This document shows positions 55,666 to 64,000 of a stretch of 64,000 bases of DNA, one piece after another; position 1 is the first letter of the stretch; each line of letters opens with the position of its first letter. A program made the position numbers and the translations under genes. The DNA is from Pseudomonas massiliensis (GTDB lineage Bacteria; Pseudomonadota; Gammaproteobacteria; Pseudomonadales; Pseudomonadaceae): assembly GCF_000826105.1 (NCBI RefSeq), contig NZ_CCYK01000004.1, forward strand, positions 186,001 through 250,000. Reading direction: 5' to 3'. The notes beneath the pieces were generated by a model. It was given only the letters and a program-made list of their open reading frames with translations, searched no databases and was not told where the DNA came from.

Positions 55666-55872
55666 GTGGAACAGCTCAACCCCTTCGATGATCCCGATCA
55701 ACTGTGCTACGTCCTGGCCAATGGGCAAGGCCAGCATAGCCTGTGGCCTGCCTTCGCGGTCATTCCGGCTGGCTGGCGTCAGGTCCATGGCCCCGCCAGC
55801 CGGGAGGCATGTGGCCAGTGGGTGGAGCTAGCCTGGACGAGCCTGACCGCGGCCGAGGGGAGCGAACAATGA
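55666..55872 (+). CDS. ybdZ: MbtH-like protein YbdZ
   Basis: A 68-residue MbtH family chaperone/activator for the EntF adenylation domain. It starts at GTG 55666 with AAGGA seven bases upstream, giving MEQLNPFDDPDQLCYVLANG. The family signature is present: NPFDDP at the N-terminus, QHSLWPAFAVIPAGW in the middle (the Ser-Leu-Trp and Pro-Ala-Gly-Trp elements) and ACGQWVELAWTSL near the end. Its TGA overlaps the ATG of entF (ATGA), matching the fes-ybdZ-entF order of E. coli. Confidence 0.93.
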   Translation: MEQLNPFDDPDQLCYVLANGQGQHSLWPAFAVIPAGWRQVHGPASREACGQWVELAWTSLTAAEGSEQ

Positions 55873-58800
55873 CCGAACTCAACGCAAGCGTGGCAGCCGA
55901 GCGCGAGCTGCCGCTGGTAGCGGCGCAACCAGGCATCTGGGTGGCAGACCAACTCACCCCTCACTCCAACGCTTACGCCGTTGCCCATTATGTAGAGCTG
56001 GACGGTGAGCTGAACCTGGGTGTCCTGCGCCAGGCCATCGCTGAGGGGCTGTCGGAGGTGGATACTCTGCGCATGGTGTTCGAGGAACGCGACGGCGTGC
56101 CCACCCAGCGCTTCGACCCGCGGGCGCCTTTGCCTGAAGCGGTGGTTCTGGACATGCGCGGCCAGCCAGACCCGCATGCTGCCGCCCTGGCCTGGATGCA
56201 GGCGGATTTGCGCCAGGACCTGCGCGCCACGGCCAAGGGTTTGCAGTGGAGCAATGTGCTGCTGCGCACAGGCGAACAGCGTTGGTGCTGGTACCAGCGT
56301 TACCACCACCTGGCGCTGGACGGCTACAGCTTCGCTGGCCTTACCCGACGTATCGCTCAACGCTACAGTGCCGCGATGCGCGGCGAAGCGCCCGGGCCGT
56401 CGCCCTGGACGCCTTTCGAGCGAGTGGTGGCGGAATACCAGGCCTACGAGGCATCGGACAAATACCAGCAGGACCGCGCCTTCTGGCAGGAAAAAGCCAG
56501 CCGGCTGCCTCCGGCGGTCAGCCTCTCCCCCGCCCCGCTTGGCGGACAGGTACCTACGACCCAACTGCTGCGCGAACGCTGCGTCGTCGCGCCTGATACG
56601 CTGCGTCCCCTGATCGCTGCCGCCGAGGCACAGCGCCTGAGCGCGGCGGACGTGGCCGTGGCGCTGGTTGGGCTTTGGCTGTCGCGCCTGGGTGGGCTGG
56701 ACGATTTCACCGCGGGCTTCATTTTCATGCGCCGCCTGGGCTCGGCAGCTGCCACCGCGGCGGGCGCGGTCATCAACGTATTGCCGATGCAAGTGCATGT
56801 CGGGGCCGAAGACCGCCTCATGGACCTGGCGGCGACCGTGGCCAAGGAACTCAGGACGCTGCGCCGCCGCCAGCGTTATGAAGCTGAGCAGATTCAGCGG
56901 GACCTGGGCCGCGTCGGTGATGCCCAGCCGTTGTATGGCGCGGTGATCAACCTCAAGCTGTTCGACTTCCAGCTGGACCTGGCGGGTGTGCCAGGTACCA
57001 CCCACGCCTTGGCTGCGGGGCCGGTGCGTGACCTGGAAATCACACTTTATCTGGATCAGGCCCAGCAGTTGACCCTCGAGGTACTGGCCAACGCCGAGCG
57101 CTATGAACCCCAGGCCTTGGCGCGGCATGTCCAGCGCTTCGGCTGGCTGGCCCGGCAGTTCGCCGCGGACCCACAACAGCCTTGCCAGGCGGTCGACGTG
57201 CTGGACGCCACGGACCATGCGCTGCTGACCAAAGTGAACGACACGGCACGCTTGCTGAGTGAAGACACGCTGGCCAGCCTGCTGCGCCGGCAGGCCGAAC
57301 TCACTCCAGGGGCGCCAGCGCTGTCCGACGCGGACCATCAGCTGGATTATCGGCAGGTGCGCGAACAGGTAGTGGCTTTGGCTCAGCGCCTGGTTCAGCA
57401 GGGTGTGCGCCCTGGCGATACCGTTGCCGTCGCGATGCCGCGCTCGGTGTTCCTGTCGTTGGCCCTGATGGCCATTCTGGAAGTAGGGGCGGCCTATCTG
57501 CCGCTGGACAGCGGCTATCCGGATGAGCGTCTGGCGCTGATGCTGGAGGACGCCAGCCCGCGCCTGGTGCTGGCCTCGGCGGACCAGGCCGAGCGCCTGG
57601 GCAACGCCTGCGCCAGCCCGATGTTGCGCTATGACGCCCTGCTACAGGCCGACCCGGCACTGCCCCGCGGCTTCCGTGGCCCAAGCCCTGCCAGCGCGGC
57701 CTATATCATCTATACGTCCGGCTCCACCGGTCGCCCAAAGGGGGTTGTGGTAGGGCACCAGGCCATCGTCAACCGCTTGCAGTGGATGCAGCACCAATAC
57801 CCCATCGGCCTGGCCGACGTGGTGTTGCAGAAAACCCCGAGCAGCTTCGACGTTTCGGTATGGGAGTTCTTCTGGCCCTTGATGGTAGGCGCGCGGCTGC
57901 ATATGGCCCCGCCGGAGGCGCACCGGGATCCGGAAGCCTTGCAGCGGCTGATCGAGCAGGAGCGCGTCACCACCATGCACTTCGTGCCGTCGATGCTGGC
58001 TGCCTTCGTCGCGACCCTTGACGACCCCGAAGCGGTGGTGCGTTGCAGGCCGCTTCGCCAGGTGTTCTGCAGCGGCGAAGCCCTGCCCACCGAACTGTGC
58101 CGCCGCTGGGAGCGGCGTACCGGCGTGGCTCTGCATAACCTCTACGGTCCGACCGAGGCGGCGGTGGATGTCAGCTGGTACCCGGCCCATGGCCCGGTCC
58201 TGGCCGAGGTCAGCGGCGCCAGCGTGCCCATCGGCTTCCCGGTCTGGAACACCGGCCTGCGCATTCTCGACCGTCGCCTGCGTCAGGTGCCGCCTGGCGT
58301 AGCGGGCGACCTGTACCTGACAGGCGTCCAACTGGCCCACGGTTACCTGGGGCGAGCGGAACTGACGGCCAGCCGGTTCGTGGCCGACCCCTACGCGGAC
58401 GGCCAGCGTATGTACCGTACCGGTGATGTGGCCCGCTGGCTGGACAACGGCGCAGTGGAGTACCTGGGCCGCAGCGATGACCAGTTGAAGATTCGAGGGC
58501 AGCGCATCGAGCTCAGCGAGATCGACCATGCCTTGCTGGCGCTTCCAGGTGTGGCTCAGGCAGTCACCCATGCCCGTGTGCTGAGCGACACTGCCCCGGC
58601 AGACGGTGGCGATGCCCGGCAACTGGTGGGCTATGTAATTGCCCAGCCAGGCGTCGAGCTGGACCTGGAGGCCTTGCGCGGCACCCTTGCGGACCGCCTG
58701 CCGGCTCATATGGTGCCGGTGGCCTTGGTGCCCCTGGACGCCTTCCCCCTGGGCGCCACCGGCAAGCTGGACCGCAAGGCCTTGCCGCTGCCGAAAGTGC

Positions 58801-59840
58801 AGGACAAGGCCGCCGGCCGCGCCCCGGCGCCTGGCCTGGAACAGCGCATTGCCGAAGCCTTCGGGCAGATCCTGGGCCGCGATGACGTTCACGCCGAAGA
58901 CGACTTCTTCGCGTTGGGCGGGCATTCGTTGCTGGCCATGACCCTGGCCGCGACCTTGCGCCGAACCCTGGAGCGACCAGTGGCCGTAGGCCAGGTGATG
59001 ATCGCGTCCTCGGTCGAACGCCTGGCGCGCTTGCTCGAAACCCAGCGCAGCGAAGCCGAGGCCCAGGCCGCCGGTACCGACGCGTTGCTGCCGTTGCGCC
59101 CGGGCAAGGGGCCGACCCTGTTCTGCTTCCATCCTGCCTCCGGCTTCGCCTGGCAGTTCAGTGTATTGCAGCGCTATATCGACCCGCACTGGGCGCTGGT
59201 GGGCATCCAGTCGCCGCGCGGCCAGGATTCCTCGTCGCCAGGCCCCTTGCAGCGTGGCCAGCACCTGGACGACGTCTGCGAAGCTCACCTGGCCCTGGTT
59301 CGCAGCGTGCAGCCTCACGGGCCCTATCACTTCCTGGGGTATTCCCTGGGCGGCACCCTGGCCCACGGTATTGCCGCGCGCCTGCGCGACGCTGGGGAGG
59401 AAGTGGCTTTCCTGGGCCTGCTCGATACCTATCCGCCGGAAACCCAGAACTGGGACGAACGCGCCGGCCAGCACCAGTTGGACCCGGAAGTGCTGGCGGA
59501 AGTGAACCGGGAGCGGGAACAGTTCCTGGCGGCTCAGCGCGGCGTGCTGGGCGAAGCGGGGGGCGAAGGCGGAACCCGGTTGTTCGAGCAGATCGAGGCC
59601 AACTACGGCGACGCCGTGCGCCTGCTGGCGACCGCACGCAGTGTTCACTTCGCGGGTACTGCCACCTTGTACGTGGCGGAGAAGACCCTGCCCCTGGGTA
59701 TGGACGTGAACCAGACCTGGGGCCGCTTCGTCGACAAGCTGGCCGTGCAACGCCTGGATTGCGCCCACGTGGACATTATCTCGCCAGCGATGCTGGCCCA
59801 GGTGGGGCCGATGATCAACCGTGCCTTGAAGGCGTTGTAA
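55869..59840 (+). CDS. entF: Enterobactin synthase component F (serine-activating NRPS)
   Basis: EntF activates L-serine, condenses it with dihydroxybenzoyl units from EntB and cyclises three copies into enterobactin. The 1323-residue protein (E. coli 1293) is C-A-PCP-TE. The condensation motif is HHLALDG near residue 147. The adenylation domain (about 455-960) has YIIYTSGSTGRPKG, and pocket residues taken from FDVSVWEF, TTMHFVPS, VFCSGEAL and LYGPTEAAVDVSW agree with the EntF serine code. The carrier serine is S1020 in LGGHSLLAM. The thioesterase has S1159 in GYSLGGTLAHG and a final DCAHVDIISP His, with strong similarity to EntF throughout. The ATG at 55869 overlaps the ybdZ stop. EntD-type phosphopantetheinylation is needed, but no such gene is visible. 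Confidence 0.95.
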   Translation: MTELNASVAAERELPLVAAQPGIWVADQLTPHSNAYAVAHYVELDGELNLGVLRQAIAEGLSEVDTLRMVFEERDGVPTQRFDPRAPLPEAVVLDMRGQPDPHAAALAWMQADLRQDLRATAKGLQWSNVLLRTGEQRWCWYQRYHHLALDGYSFAGLTRRIAQRYSAAMRGEAPGPSPWTPFERVVAEYQAYEASDKYQQDRAFWQEKASRLPPAVSLSPAPLGGQVPTTQLLRERCVVAPDTLRPLIAAAEAQRLSAADVAVALVGLWLSRLGGLDDFTAGFIFMRRLGSAAATAAGAVINVLPMQVHVGAEDRLMDLAATVAKELRTLRRRQRYEAEQIQRDLGRVGDAQPLYGAVINLKLFDFQLDLAGVPGTTHALAAGPVRDLEITLYLDQAQQLTLEVLANAERYEPQALARHVQRFGWLARQFAADPQQPCQAVDVLDATDHALLTKVNDTARLLSEDTLASLLRRQAELTPGAPALSDADHQLDYRQVREQVVALAQRLVQQGVRPGDTVAVAMPRSVFLSLALMAILEVGAAYLPLDSGYPDERLALMLEDASPRLVLASADQAERLGNACASPMLRYDALLQADPALPRGFRGPSPASAAYIIYTSGSTGRPKGVVVGHQAIVNRLQWMQHQYPIGLADVVLQKTPSSFDVSVWEFFWPLMVGARLHMAPPEAHRDPEALQRLIEQERVTTMHFVPSMLAAFVATLDDPEAVVRCRPLRQVFCSGEALPTELCRRWERRTGVALHNLYGPTEAAVDVSWYPAHGPVLAEVSGASVPIGFPVWNTGLRILDRRLRQVPPGVAGDLYLTGVQLAHGYLGRAELTASRFVADPYADGQRMYRTGDVARWLDNGAVEYLGRSDDQLKIRGQRIELSEIDHALLALPGVAQAVTHARVLSDTAPADGGDARQLVGYVIAQPGVELDLEALRGTLADRLPAHMVPVALVPLDAFPLGATGKLDRKALPLPKVQDKAAGRAPAPGLEQRIAEAFGQILGRDDVHAEDDFFALGGHSLLAMTLAATLRRTLERPVAVGQVMIASSVERLARLLETQRSEAEAQAAGTDALLPLRPGKGPTLFCFHPASGFAWQFSVLQRYIDPHWALVGIQSPRGQDSSSPGPLQRGQHLDDVCEAHLALVRSVQPHGPYHFLGYSLGGTLAHGIAARLRDAGEEVAFLGLLDTYPPETQNWDERAGQHQLDPEVLAEVNREREQFLAAQRGVLGEAGGEGGTRLFEQIEANYGDAVRLLATARSVHFAGTATLYVAEKTLPLGMDVNQTWGRFVDKLAVQRLDCAHVDIISPAMLAQVGPMINRALKAL

Positions 59841-59853
59841 AAGCGGGGCGCGT

Positions 59854-59936
59854 ACCCTGTGGGAACCAGCACTAGCTGGTGAATGGGTGACACGGCTATG
59901 CACCCATTCGCCGGCTAGCGCTGGCGCCTACAGGGT
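59854..59936. repeat. REPIN-like inverted pair between entF and fepC
   Basis: Two 36-base arms (59854-59889 and 59901-59936) are inverted copies of each other with only a few mismatches, separated by 11 bases. Each arm has its own short palindrome (ACCAGC-ACTA-GCTGGT at 59865-59880; its counterpart at 59909-59925) and a GAATGGGTG tail toward the centre. This is the layout of paired REP sequences. It stands 14 bases after the entF stop and 8 bases from the fepC stop, so it probably also ends or protects both convergent transcripts. Confidence 0.75.
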
Positions 59937-59944
59937 TCGCTGGA

Positions 59945-60763
59945 TCAGGCGCGTCGGCCAGGGCGGCTACCCAACGGAATGATCAGCGGGGTATGGGCAA
60001 CCGGATCTTCGATGATGGTGCAGGGCAGATCGTACACCTGCTGGATCAGCTCCACCGTGACGATGTCCTTGGGACGCCCGCCGGCGACGATCTTGCCGTC
60101 GCGCATGGCGATCAGGTGGGTGGCGTAGCGGCAGGCCTGGTTGAGGTCGTGCAAGACCACCGCCAGGGTATGGCCGTGGTCCTGGTTCAGGTGTTCGAGC
60201 AGCTCGAGCAGTTCGATCTGATGGGTGATGTCCAGCCAGGTGGTGGGTTCGTCCATCAATACCAGTGGGGTTTGCTGGGCCAGTACCATGGCGATCCATA
60301 CCCGCTGACGCTGGCCGCCAGACAAGGTATCCACAGGCTCGGCCCAGAGGCCGTCGACGCCGGTGGCCGCCATGGCCTTTTGCACGGCGCGTTCGTCCTC
60401 GGCCCGCCAGCGGCTGAGCAGGCCTTGATGAGGATAGCGGCCCCGGGCGACCAGGTCCTTGACGGTAATATCCCCTGGGGCGCTGGCGCTTTGCGGTAGC
60501 AGGCTCAGGCGCCGCGCCACTTCCTTGGTGGGGTAGGCATGAATCGCCTGACCGTCTAGCCACACCTGCCCGCCCGCCGGCTGCAGCAGACGGCTAAGGC
60601 TGCGCAGCAGGGTCGACTTGCCACAGGCGTTCGGGCCGATGATCACGGTCAGCTCGCCTTCCGGGATAGCCACCGAAAGGTCACGCACCACCACCTTGCC
60701 ATCGTAGGCGAGGGTCAGGTCCGTGGCGCTGAGCCGACTGGCAACAGGGGGGCGTAGGGTCAT
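59945..60763 (-). CDS. fepC: Ferric enterobactin ABC transporter ATPase FepC
   Basis: The cytosolic ATPase of the FepBDGC importer. The 272-residue protein has Walker A GPNACGKST at 43-51, a Q-loop in LSLLPQSASAPGDITVKDLV, signature LSGGQRQRVWIAMVLAQ near 148, Walker B VLMDEPTTWLDITHQIELLELL near 170 (TTWLD is typical of FepC) and the H-loop VVLHDLNQACRYA. The start ATG overlaps the fepG stop, making it the last gene of a fepD-fepG-fepC operon transcribed toward entF. Confidence 0.93.
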   Translation of the reverse strand: MTLRPPVASRLSATDLTLAYDGKVVVRDLSVAIPEGELTVIIGPNACGKSTLLRSLSRLLQPAGGQVWLDGQAIHAYPTKEVARRLSLLPQSASAPGDITVKDLVARGRYPHQGLLSRWRAEDERAVQKAMAATGVDGLWAEPVDTLSGGQRQRVWIAMVLAQQTPLVLMDEPTTWLDITHQIELLELLEHLNQDHGHTLAVVLHDLNQACRYATHLIAMRDGKIVAGGRPKDIVTVELIQQVYDLPCTIIEDPVAHTPLIIPLGSRPGRRA

Positions 60764-61767
60764 CGACGAGCCTCGCGAATCAGCAGAGCGATCAGGTACA
60801 GCCCGCCCACACTCACAGTGATCAGGCCAACAGGCACTTGATAGGGGCTGAGCAGGTGTTGTGCGGTGAAGTCCGCGCTTAGCAGCAGAAACGCTCCGCT
60901 CAGCGCGGCCATGGGCAACGCCAGGGCTTGGCCGCCGCTAAGGCGACGGGCGATCTGAGGCGCGGCCAGGGCCACGAAGGCAATGGGCCCTGCCACCGCG
61001 GTCGCCGCCGCGGCCAAGGCGATACCTGCCAGCAACAGCCACAGCCGCGAGCGCTCCACGGGTACGCCCAGGGCACAGGCCAGGTCATCGCCCATTTCGA
61101 GCAGGCGCATGCGCCGGCTCAACAGCAAGGCGGCGATCAGCGCCAGCCCGATGATCGCCAGCGCTGGCGCGGCCTTGGCCCAGGTCACTCCATTGAGCGA
61201 GCCGGCATTCCACAAGCCCGCCGAGACTGCCGTGTCCAGGGTGGTATTGGTGACCAGCCAGTTGTTCACGGCCAGCAGAAACGCACGTACTCCCAGGCCG
61301 ATGACGATCAGGCGCAACGCGCTCAGGCTGCCGTTCCAGGCCAGGCGGTAGACCAGCCCGGCGGTAAGCAGGCCGCCGAGCATGGCGGCGCCGGTGCTGG
61401 CCAGTACGCTGCCTTTGAAAAGCACCACCAGCACCAGTACGCCGGTATAGGCTCCGAGGTTGAAGCCAAGAATGTCCGGGCTCCCCAGCGGGTTGCGCAG
61501 CAATGATTGGAAAATGGCCCCGCTTACCCCCAGGGCCGCGCCCAGGCACAGGGCTGCCACGACCCGAGGCAGGCGCCACTCCATCACGACCAGGCGCATG
61601 GCGTTCGGCCCACGTCCGAGCAGGGCATCGAGAAGCTGCTCGGGCGCGAGCGCCAGGGTGCCTTTGCCCAAGGCATGGAACCCCAGACAAACGCAGGCCA
61701 CGGCCAGGCCCAGGGCGCAGCCCAGGACGCGTGGGCGCAGCCCGCTGCCGCTGGCAACGCCGCTCAT
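60760..61767 (-). CDS. fepG: Ferric enterobactin ABC transporter permease FepG
   Basis: A FecCD-family permease of 335 residues with about nine or ten helices. I start it at ATG 61767 (MSGVASGSGLRPRVLG), which overlaps the fepD stop as ATGA; the open frame continues upstream but would add 86 residues inside fepD unlike any permease. Family motifs are LRNPLGSPDILGFNLGAYTG (about 90-110), WNAGSLNGVTW, and ALAAPQIARRLSGGQ near the C-terminus, which contacts FepC. It pairs with FepD to form the membrane channel. Confidence 0.9.
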   Translation of the reverse strand: MSGVASGSGLRPRVLGCALGLAVACVCLGFHALGKGTLALAPEQLLDALLGRGPNAMRLVVMEWRLPRVVAALCLGAALGVSGAIFQSLLRNPLGSPDILGFNLGAYTGVLVLVVLFKGSVLASTGAAMLGGLLTAGLVYRLAWNGSLSALRLIVIGLGVRAFLLAVNNWLVTNTTLDTAVSAGLWNAGSLNGVTWAKAAPALAIIGLALIAALLLSRRMRLLEMGDDLACALGVPVERSRLWLLLAGIALAAAATAVAGPIAFVALAAPQIARRLSGGQALALPMAALSGAFLLLSADFTAQHLLSPYQVPVGLITVSVGGLYLIALLIREARR

Positions 61768-62750
61768 AGCGCTACCAGGCGGCTGCGCCGCGCCAGCAGC
61801 ACCAGCATGGGGGCCCCCAGCAAGGCGGTGACAATGGATACCCGCAACTCCGTGGCGGTGAGCACTCGGCCAAGGGTGTCCGCCAGCAGGAGCAACAAGG
61901 GTGTGATCAGCAACACGGCCGGCAGCGCACGGCCATGAGCCGGGCCGGCGACGCGCCGCGCCATGTGCGGCACCATCAGCCCAACGAAGGCGACCGGCCC
62001 CACCAGCGCCGTGGTAGCGCCACATAGCACGGTGATGCAGAGCAACCCCAGTACCTGTGTACGCAGCACACCGGTTCCGAGGGCCGCGGCCAGGTCATCG
62101 CCCAGTCCCAGGCTGTCCAGCGAGCGAGCCAGGCCCAGGGCAAGCAGCACGCCGCCGATGATGGCGGGCGCCGCCCAGTGCAGCAGGGCGAAGTCACGAA
62201 TATCCAGGGAGCCTGCCTGCCAGTAGCGAACGTGGTCGTACACCAGCGGGTGCAGCAGTGAAATACCGGAGCCGAGGCCTTCCAGCGCGGCGCCCAGGGC
62301 TACCCCGACCAACAGCAGGCGTACCGGGCTGAAGCGGCGCCCACTGACCATGCCCGTGAGCGTAACCAGCAGCGCGGCGGCCAAGGCCCCGGCACAGGCC
62401 CAGGCCAGATAGGCAAAGGGACTCTGGGCGGAGAAGAAGGCGATGCCGACAGTGATGGCGAAGCTGGCGCCGGCATTGACCCCGAGCACCCCAGGATCAG
62501 CCAGCGGGTTGCGCGTCAGGGTTTGCATCAGCACTCCAGCGGTGCCCAGGGCGATGCCTGCCACCAGGCCGGCCAGGGTTCGCGGCAGGCGTGCATCGGT
62601 GACCAGGGTGCAGACAGGGGTGGCGCACTGGCCGGCCAGGGCATGGGCGACCTCGGCCAAGGGAACGTAGCTGGCGCCGACCTGAAGGCTGAGCGCAATG
62701 GCCAACGACAAGGCAAGGCCCAGCCCAAGGAGGGTAAAGGCAAAACGCAT
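61764..62750 (-). CDS. fepD: Ferric enterobactin ABC transporter permease FepD
   Basis: The partner permease, 328 residues, starting MRFAFTLLGLGLALSLAIAL. Family motifs are LTRNPLADPGVLGVNAGASFA near residue 80-100, YWQAGSLDIRDF near 182, and FVGLMVPHMARRVAGPAHGR near 265, containing the coupling helix for FepC. It is the promoter-proximal gene of fepDGC and divergent from entS across a 126-base gap. FepB, the periplasmic binding protein, is not seen in the window; in E. coli it lies beyond entS, so it may be just outside. Confidence 0.92.
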   Translation of the reverse strand: MRFAFTLLGLGLALSLAIALSLQVGASYVPLAEVAHALAGQCATPVCTLVTDARLPRTLAGLVAGIALGTAGVLMQTLTRNPLADPGVLGVNAGASFAITVGIAFFSAQSPFAYLAWACAGALAAALLVTLTGMVSGRRFSPVRLLLVGVALGAALEGLGSGISLLHPLVYDHVRYWQAGSLDIRDFALLHWAAPAIIGGVLLALGLARSLDSLGLGDDLAAALGTGVLRTQVLGLLCITVLCGATTALVGPVAFVGLMVPHMARRVAGPAHGRALPAVLLITPLLLLLADTLGRVLTATELRVSIVTALLGAPMLVLLARRSRLVAL

Positions 62751-62796
62751 GGGGAGCGGTTACTCGAGCGGCTGCATGTATCTGCGGTAATACGAA

Positions 62797-62810
62797 GCAT
62801 TGTCCAATGC
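62797..62810. promoter_or_regulatory. Palindrome in the fepD-entS divergent gap
   Basis: GCATTGTCCAATGC is a perfect 6-bp inverted repeat around TC. It lies 47 bases before the fepD start codon and 67 before entS, a position fit to control both. Only the CATTGTC half resembles a Fur half-site, so assignment to Fur is weak. Confidence 0.35.
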
Positions 62811-62876
62811 CACTGAGTATCGGATGCTACCATGCCCGGCGACTCCGATGTAGAAACCTTTCCCGCCGTGGTGAGC

Positions 62877-64000
62877 ATGAGTAAACCTTCATTGTTGATC
62901 GACCTGAGCCTGCTCAGAACCCATCCCGCCTTTCGTGCCGTATTCATTGCCCGGCTGATTTCCATCCTTTCCCTGGGCCTGCTGGCCATGGCCGTGGCGG
63001 TACAGGTGCAGGCCATGACCGGCTCGCCCGCTCAGGTAGGCCTATGCGTAACCCTTACCGGCATAGGGATGTTCGTTGGGCTGGTATTCGGCGGGGTGCT
63101 GGCTGACCGCTTCGAGCGGCGGCGGCTGATTCTGCTGGCACGCTCGACCTGCGGGCTCGGTTTCCTCGGCCTGGCGCTCAATGCAGCGCTACCCACGCCC
63201 TCGCTCTTGGCCATCTACGTGCTGGGCTGCTGGGATGGCTTTTTCGGTGCCATTGGCGTGACCGCCTTGCTGGCGGCTACGCCGGCATTGGTCGGGCGGG
63301 AAAACATGGTGCGCGCCGGGGCGATCAGCCAGCTCACCGTACGCCTGGGCACTGTAGCCTCGCCCTTGCTAGGTGGCCTGTTGATCGCGCAAGGCGGCGT
63401 GCTCTGGAATTACCTGGCGACGGCTTTCGGGACGCTGCTGACTGTGCTCTTGCTGCTGCGGCTGCCGGCCTTGCCGGCGCCCCAGGCGCAACGGGAACAT
63501 CCGCTGCGCGCGCTGGCCACAGGCTTCAGATTTCTGTTCACCAACAAGGTGGTGGGCGCGGTGGCCCTGGTCGGGGCCTTGGTGACCATGGCCAGCGCCG
63601 TGCGTGTGCTGTATCCGGCGCTGGCCTCTGATTGGCATCTGCAAGGGGGCCAGCTTGGCCTGCTCTTCGCCGCGACCCCTTTCGGCGCGGCGCTTGGCAC
63701 CCTGACCAGCGGACGGGTGGGCGCGCACGCCAAGCCGGGGCAACTGATGCTGTTCACGGCCATGGGCGCCTTCGCCTGCATTCTGCTGTTCGGCCTGGCG
63801 CCCGGGTTCAGCCTGGCCTGGCTCTGCCTGGCCGCGTTCGGCTACCTCAGCGCGATCAACGCCCTGTTGCAATACGCGATCATCCAGGCGCAGACACCGG
63901 ATGCCTTGCTCGGGCGAGTCAATGGCCTATGGACCGCCCAGAACATCTGTGGCGACGCCGTGGGCGCGGCCTTGCTAGGTGGGCTTGGCGCCTGGGTCAG
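62877..64000 (+). CDS. entS: Enterobactin exporter EntS, 3' end cut by the window
   Basis: An MFS transporter that exports enterobactin across the inner membrane. From ATG 62877 ([20 protein letters not shown]) about 374 residues are seen of roughly 415. I prefer this start because it aligns with the E. coli N-terminus as I recall it; an in-frame ATG at 62832 would add 15 residues. Family signatures include [66 protein letters not shown] and [28 protein letters not shown]. About eleven helices are seen. Its position divergent to fepD is as in E. coli, where fepB and entCEBA follow on. Confidence 0.92.
   Translation, partial: MSKPSLLIDLSLLRTHPAFRAVFIARLISILSLGLLAMAVAVQVQAMTGSPAQVGLCVTLTGIGMFVGLVFGGVLADRFERRRLILLARSTCGLGFLGLALNAALPTPSLLAIYVLGCWDGFFGAIGVTALLAATPALVGRENMVRAGAISQLTVRLGTVASPLLGGLLIAQGGVLWNYLATAFGTLLTVLLLLRLPALPAPQAQREHPLRALATGFRFLFTNKVVGAVALVGALVTMASAVRVLYPALASDWHLQGGQLGLLFAATPFGAALGTLTSGRVGAHAKPGQLMLFTAMGAFACILLFGLAPGFSLAWLCLAAFGYLSAINALLQYAIIQAQTPDALLGRVNGLWTAQNICGDAVGAALLGGLGAWV

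Noticed and set aside
57642..59903. A 753-codon minus-strand open frame opposite entF.
   Set aside because: Antisense shadow; low-complexity His/Gln/Gly-rich translation, and it runs through the REPIN repeat.

Overview
The window is a 64 kb piece of a high-GC gammaproteobacterial chromosome, almost certainly from the genus Pseudomonas. The backbone genes keep an order I recall from P. aeruginosa PAO1, roughly PA5023 down to PA4990: selO, mscK, nhaP2, msrA, dipA, aceF, aceE, glnE, the LPS core cluster waaF to hldE, then a Nudix-like gene, an aldo/keto reductase, a FAD oxidoreductase and emrE. Several entries rest on reading protein motifs and on this remembered gene order; no database was searched. 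I saw no rRNA, tRNA, CRISPR array or intact insertion sequence.

1-5,050: the start of a yccS-type membrane protein runs off the left edge. Next is an orphan toxin/immunity pair. The toxin has a glycine-zipper N-terminus and a C-terminal Ntox15/Tde1-type DNase domain with an HxxD motif; the next gene is a GAD-like/DUF1851 immunity protein of the Tdi1 type. The toxin tip and immunity gene look AT-richer than their surroundings, as expected for an exchanged toxin module. A large imperfect palindrome separates them from selO. 5,050-20,500 is housekeeping: the mechanosensitive channel MscK upstream of selO, the NhaP2 antiporter, divergent putA/putP with GTTGCA-type PutA operator motifs between them, rlmJ, msrA and the c-di-GMP phosphodiesterase dipA (degenerate ASNEF in place of GGDEF, intact EAL). 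20,800-28,800 holds aceE-aceF (pyruvate dehydrogenase E1 and three-lipoyl-domain E2) and the divergent glnE.

28,800-48,300 is the LPS core assembly locus. waaF, waaC, waaG and waaP are followed by three more kinase-like genes, one of them a tandem double-kinase protein, all in overlapping or abutting frames. Then come a carbamoyltransferase, a glycosyltransferase, a Mig-14 family protein, a PIG-L deacetylase (DnpA type), an Ssg-like glycosyltransferase, an O-antigen ligase, a further kinase-like gene on the opposite strand, msbA, a degenerate sulfotransferase-like gene and hldE. Together these build ADP-heptose, assemble, phosphorylate and carbamoylate the inner core, flip lipid A-core and ligate O-antigen. 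The rhamnosyltransferase wapR that I recall between ssg and waaL in PAO1 is not present here.

51,900-64,000 is part of an enterobactin (catecholate siderophore) locus, unusual for a pseudomonad: a Fur-box-like site, a TonB-dependent siderophore receptor of the FhuE/FpvA rather than FepA type, fes, the MbtH-like ybdZ, entF, convergent fepD-fepG-fepC, and entS running off the right edge. Except for the receptor, the order matches the Escherichia coli ent/fep cluster. fepB, entCEBA and a phosphopantetheinyl transferase are not visible; some may lie just to the right. A REPIN-like inverted repeat sits between the convergent entF and fepC.
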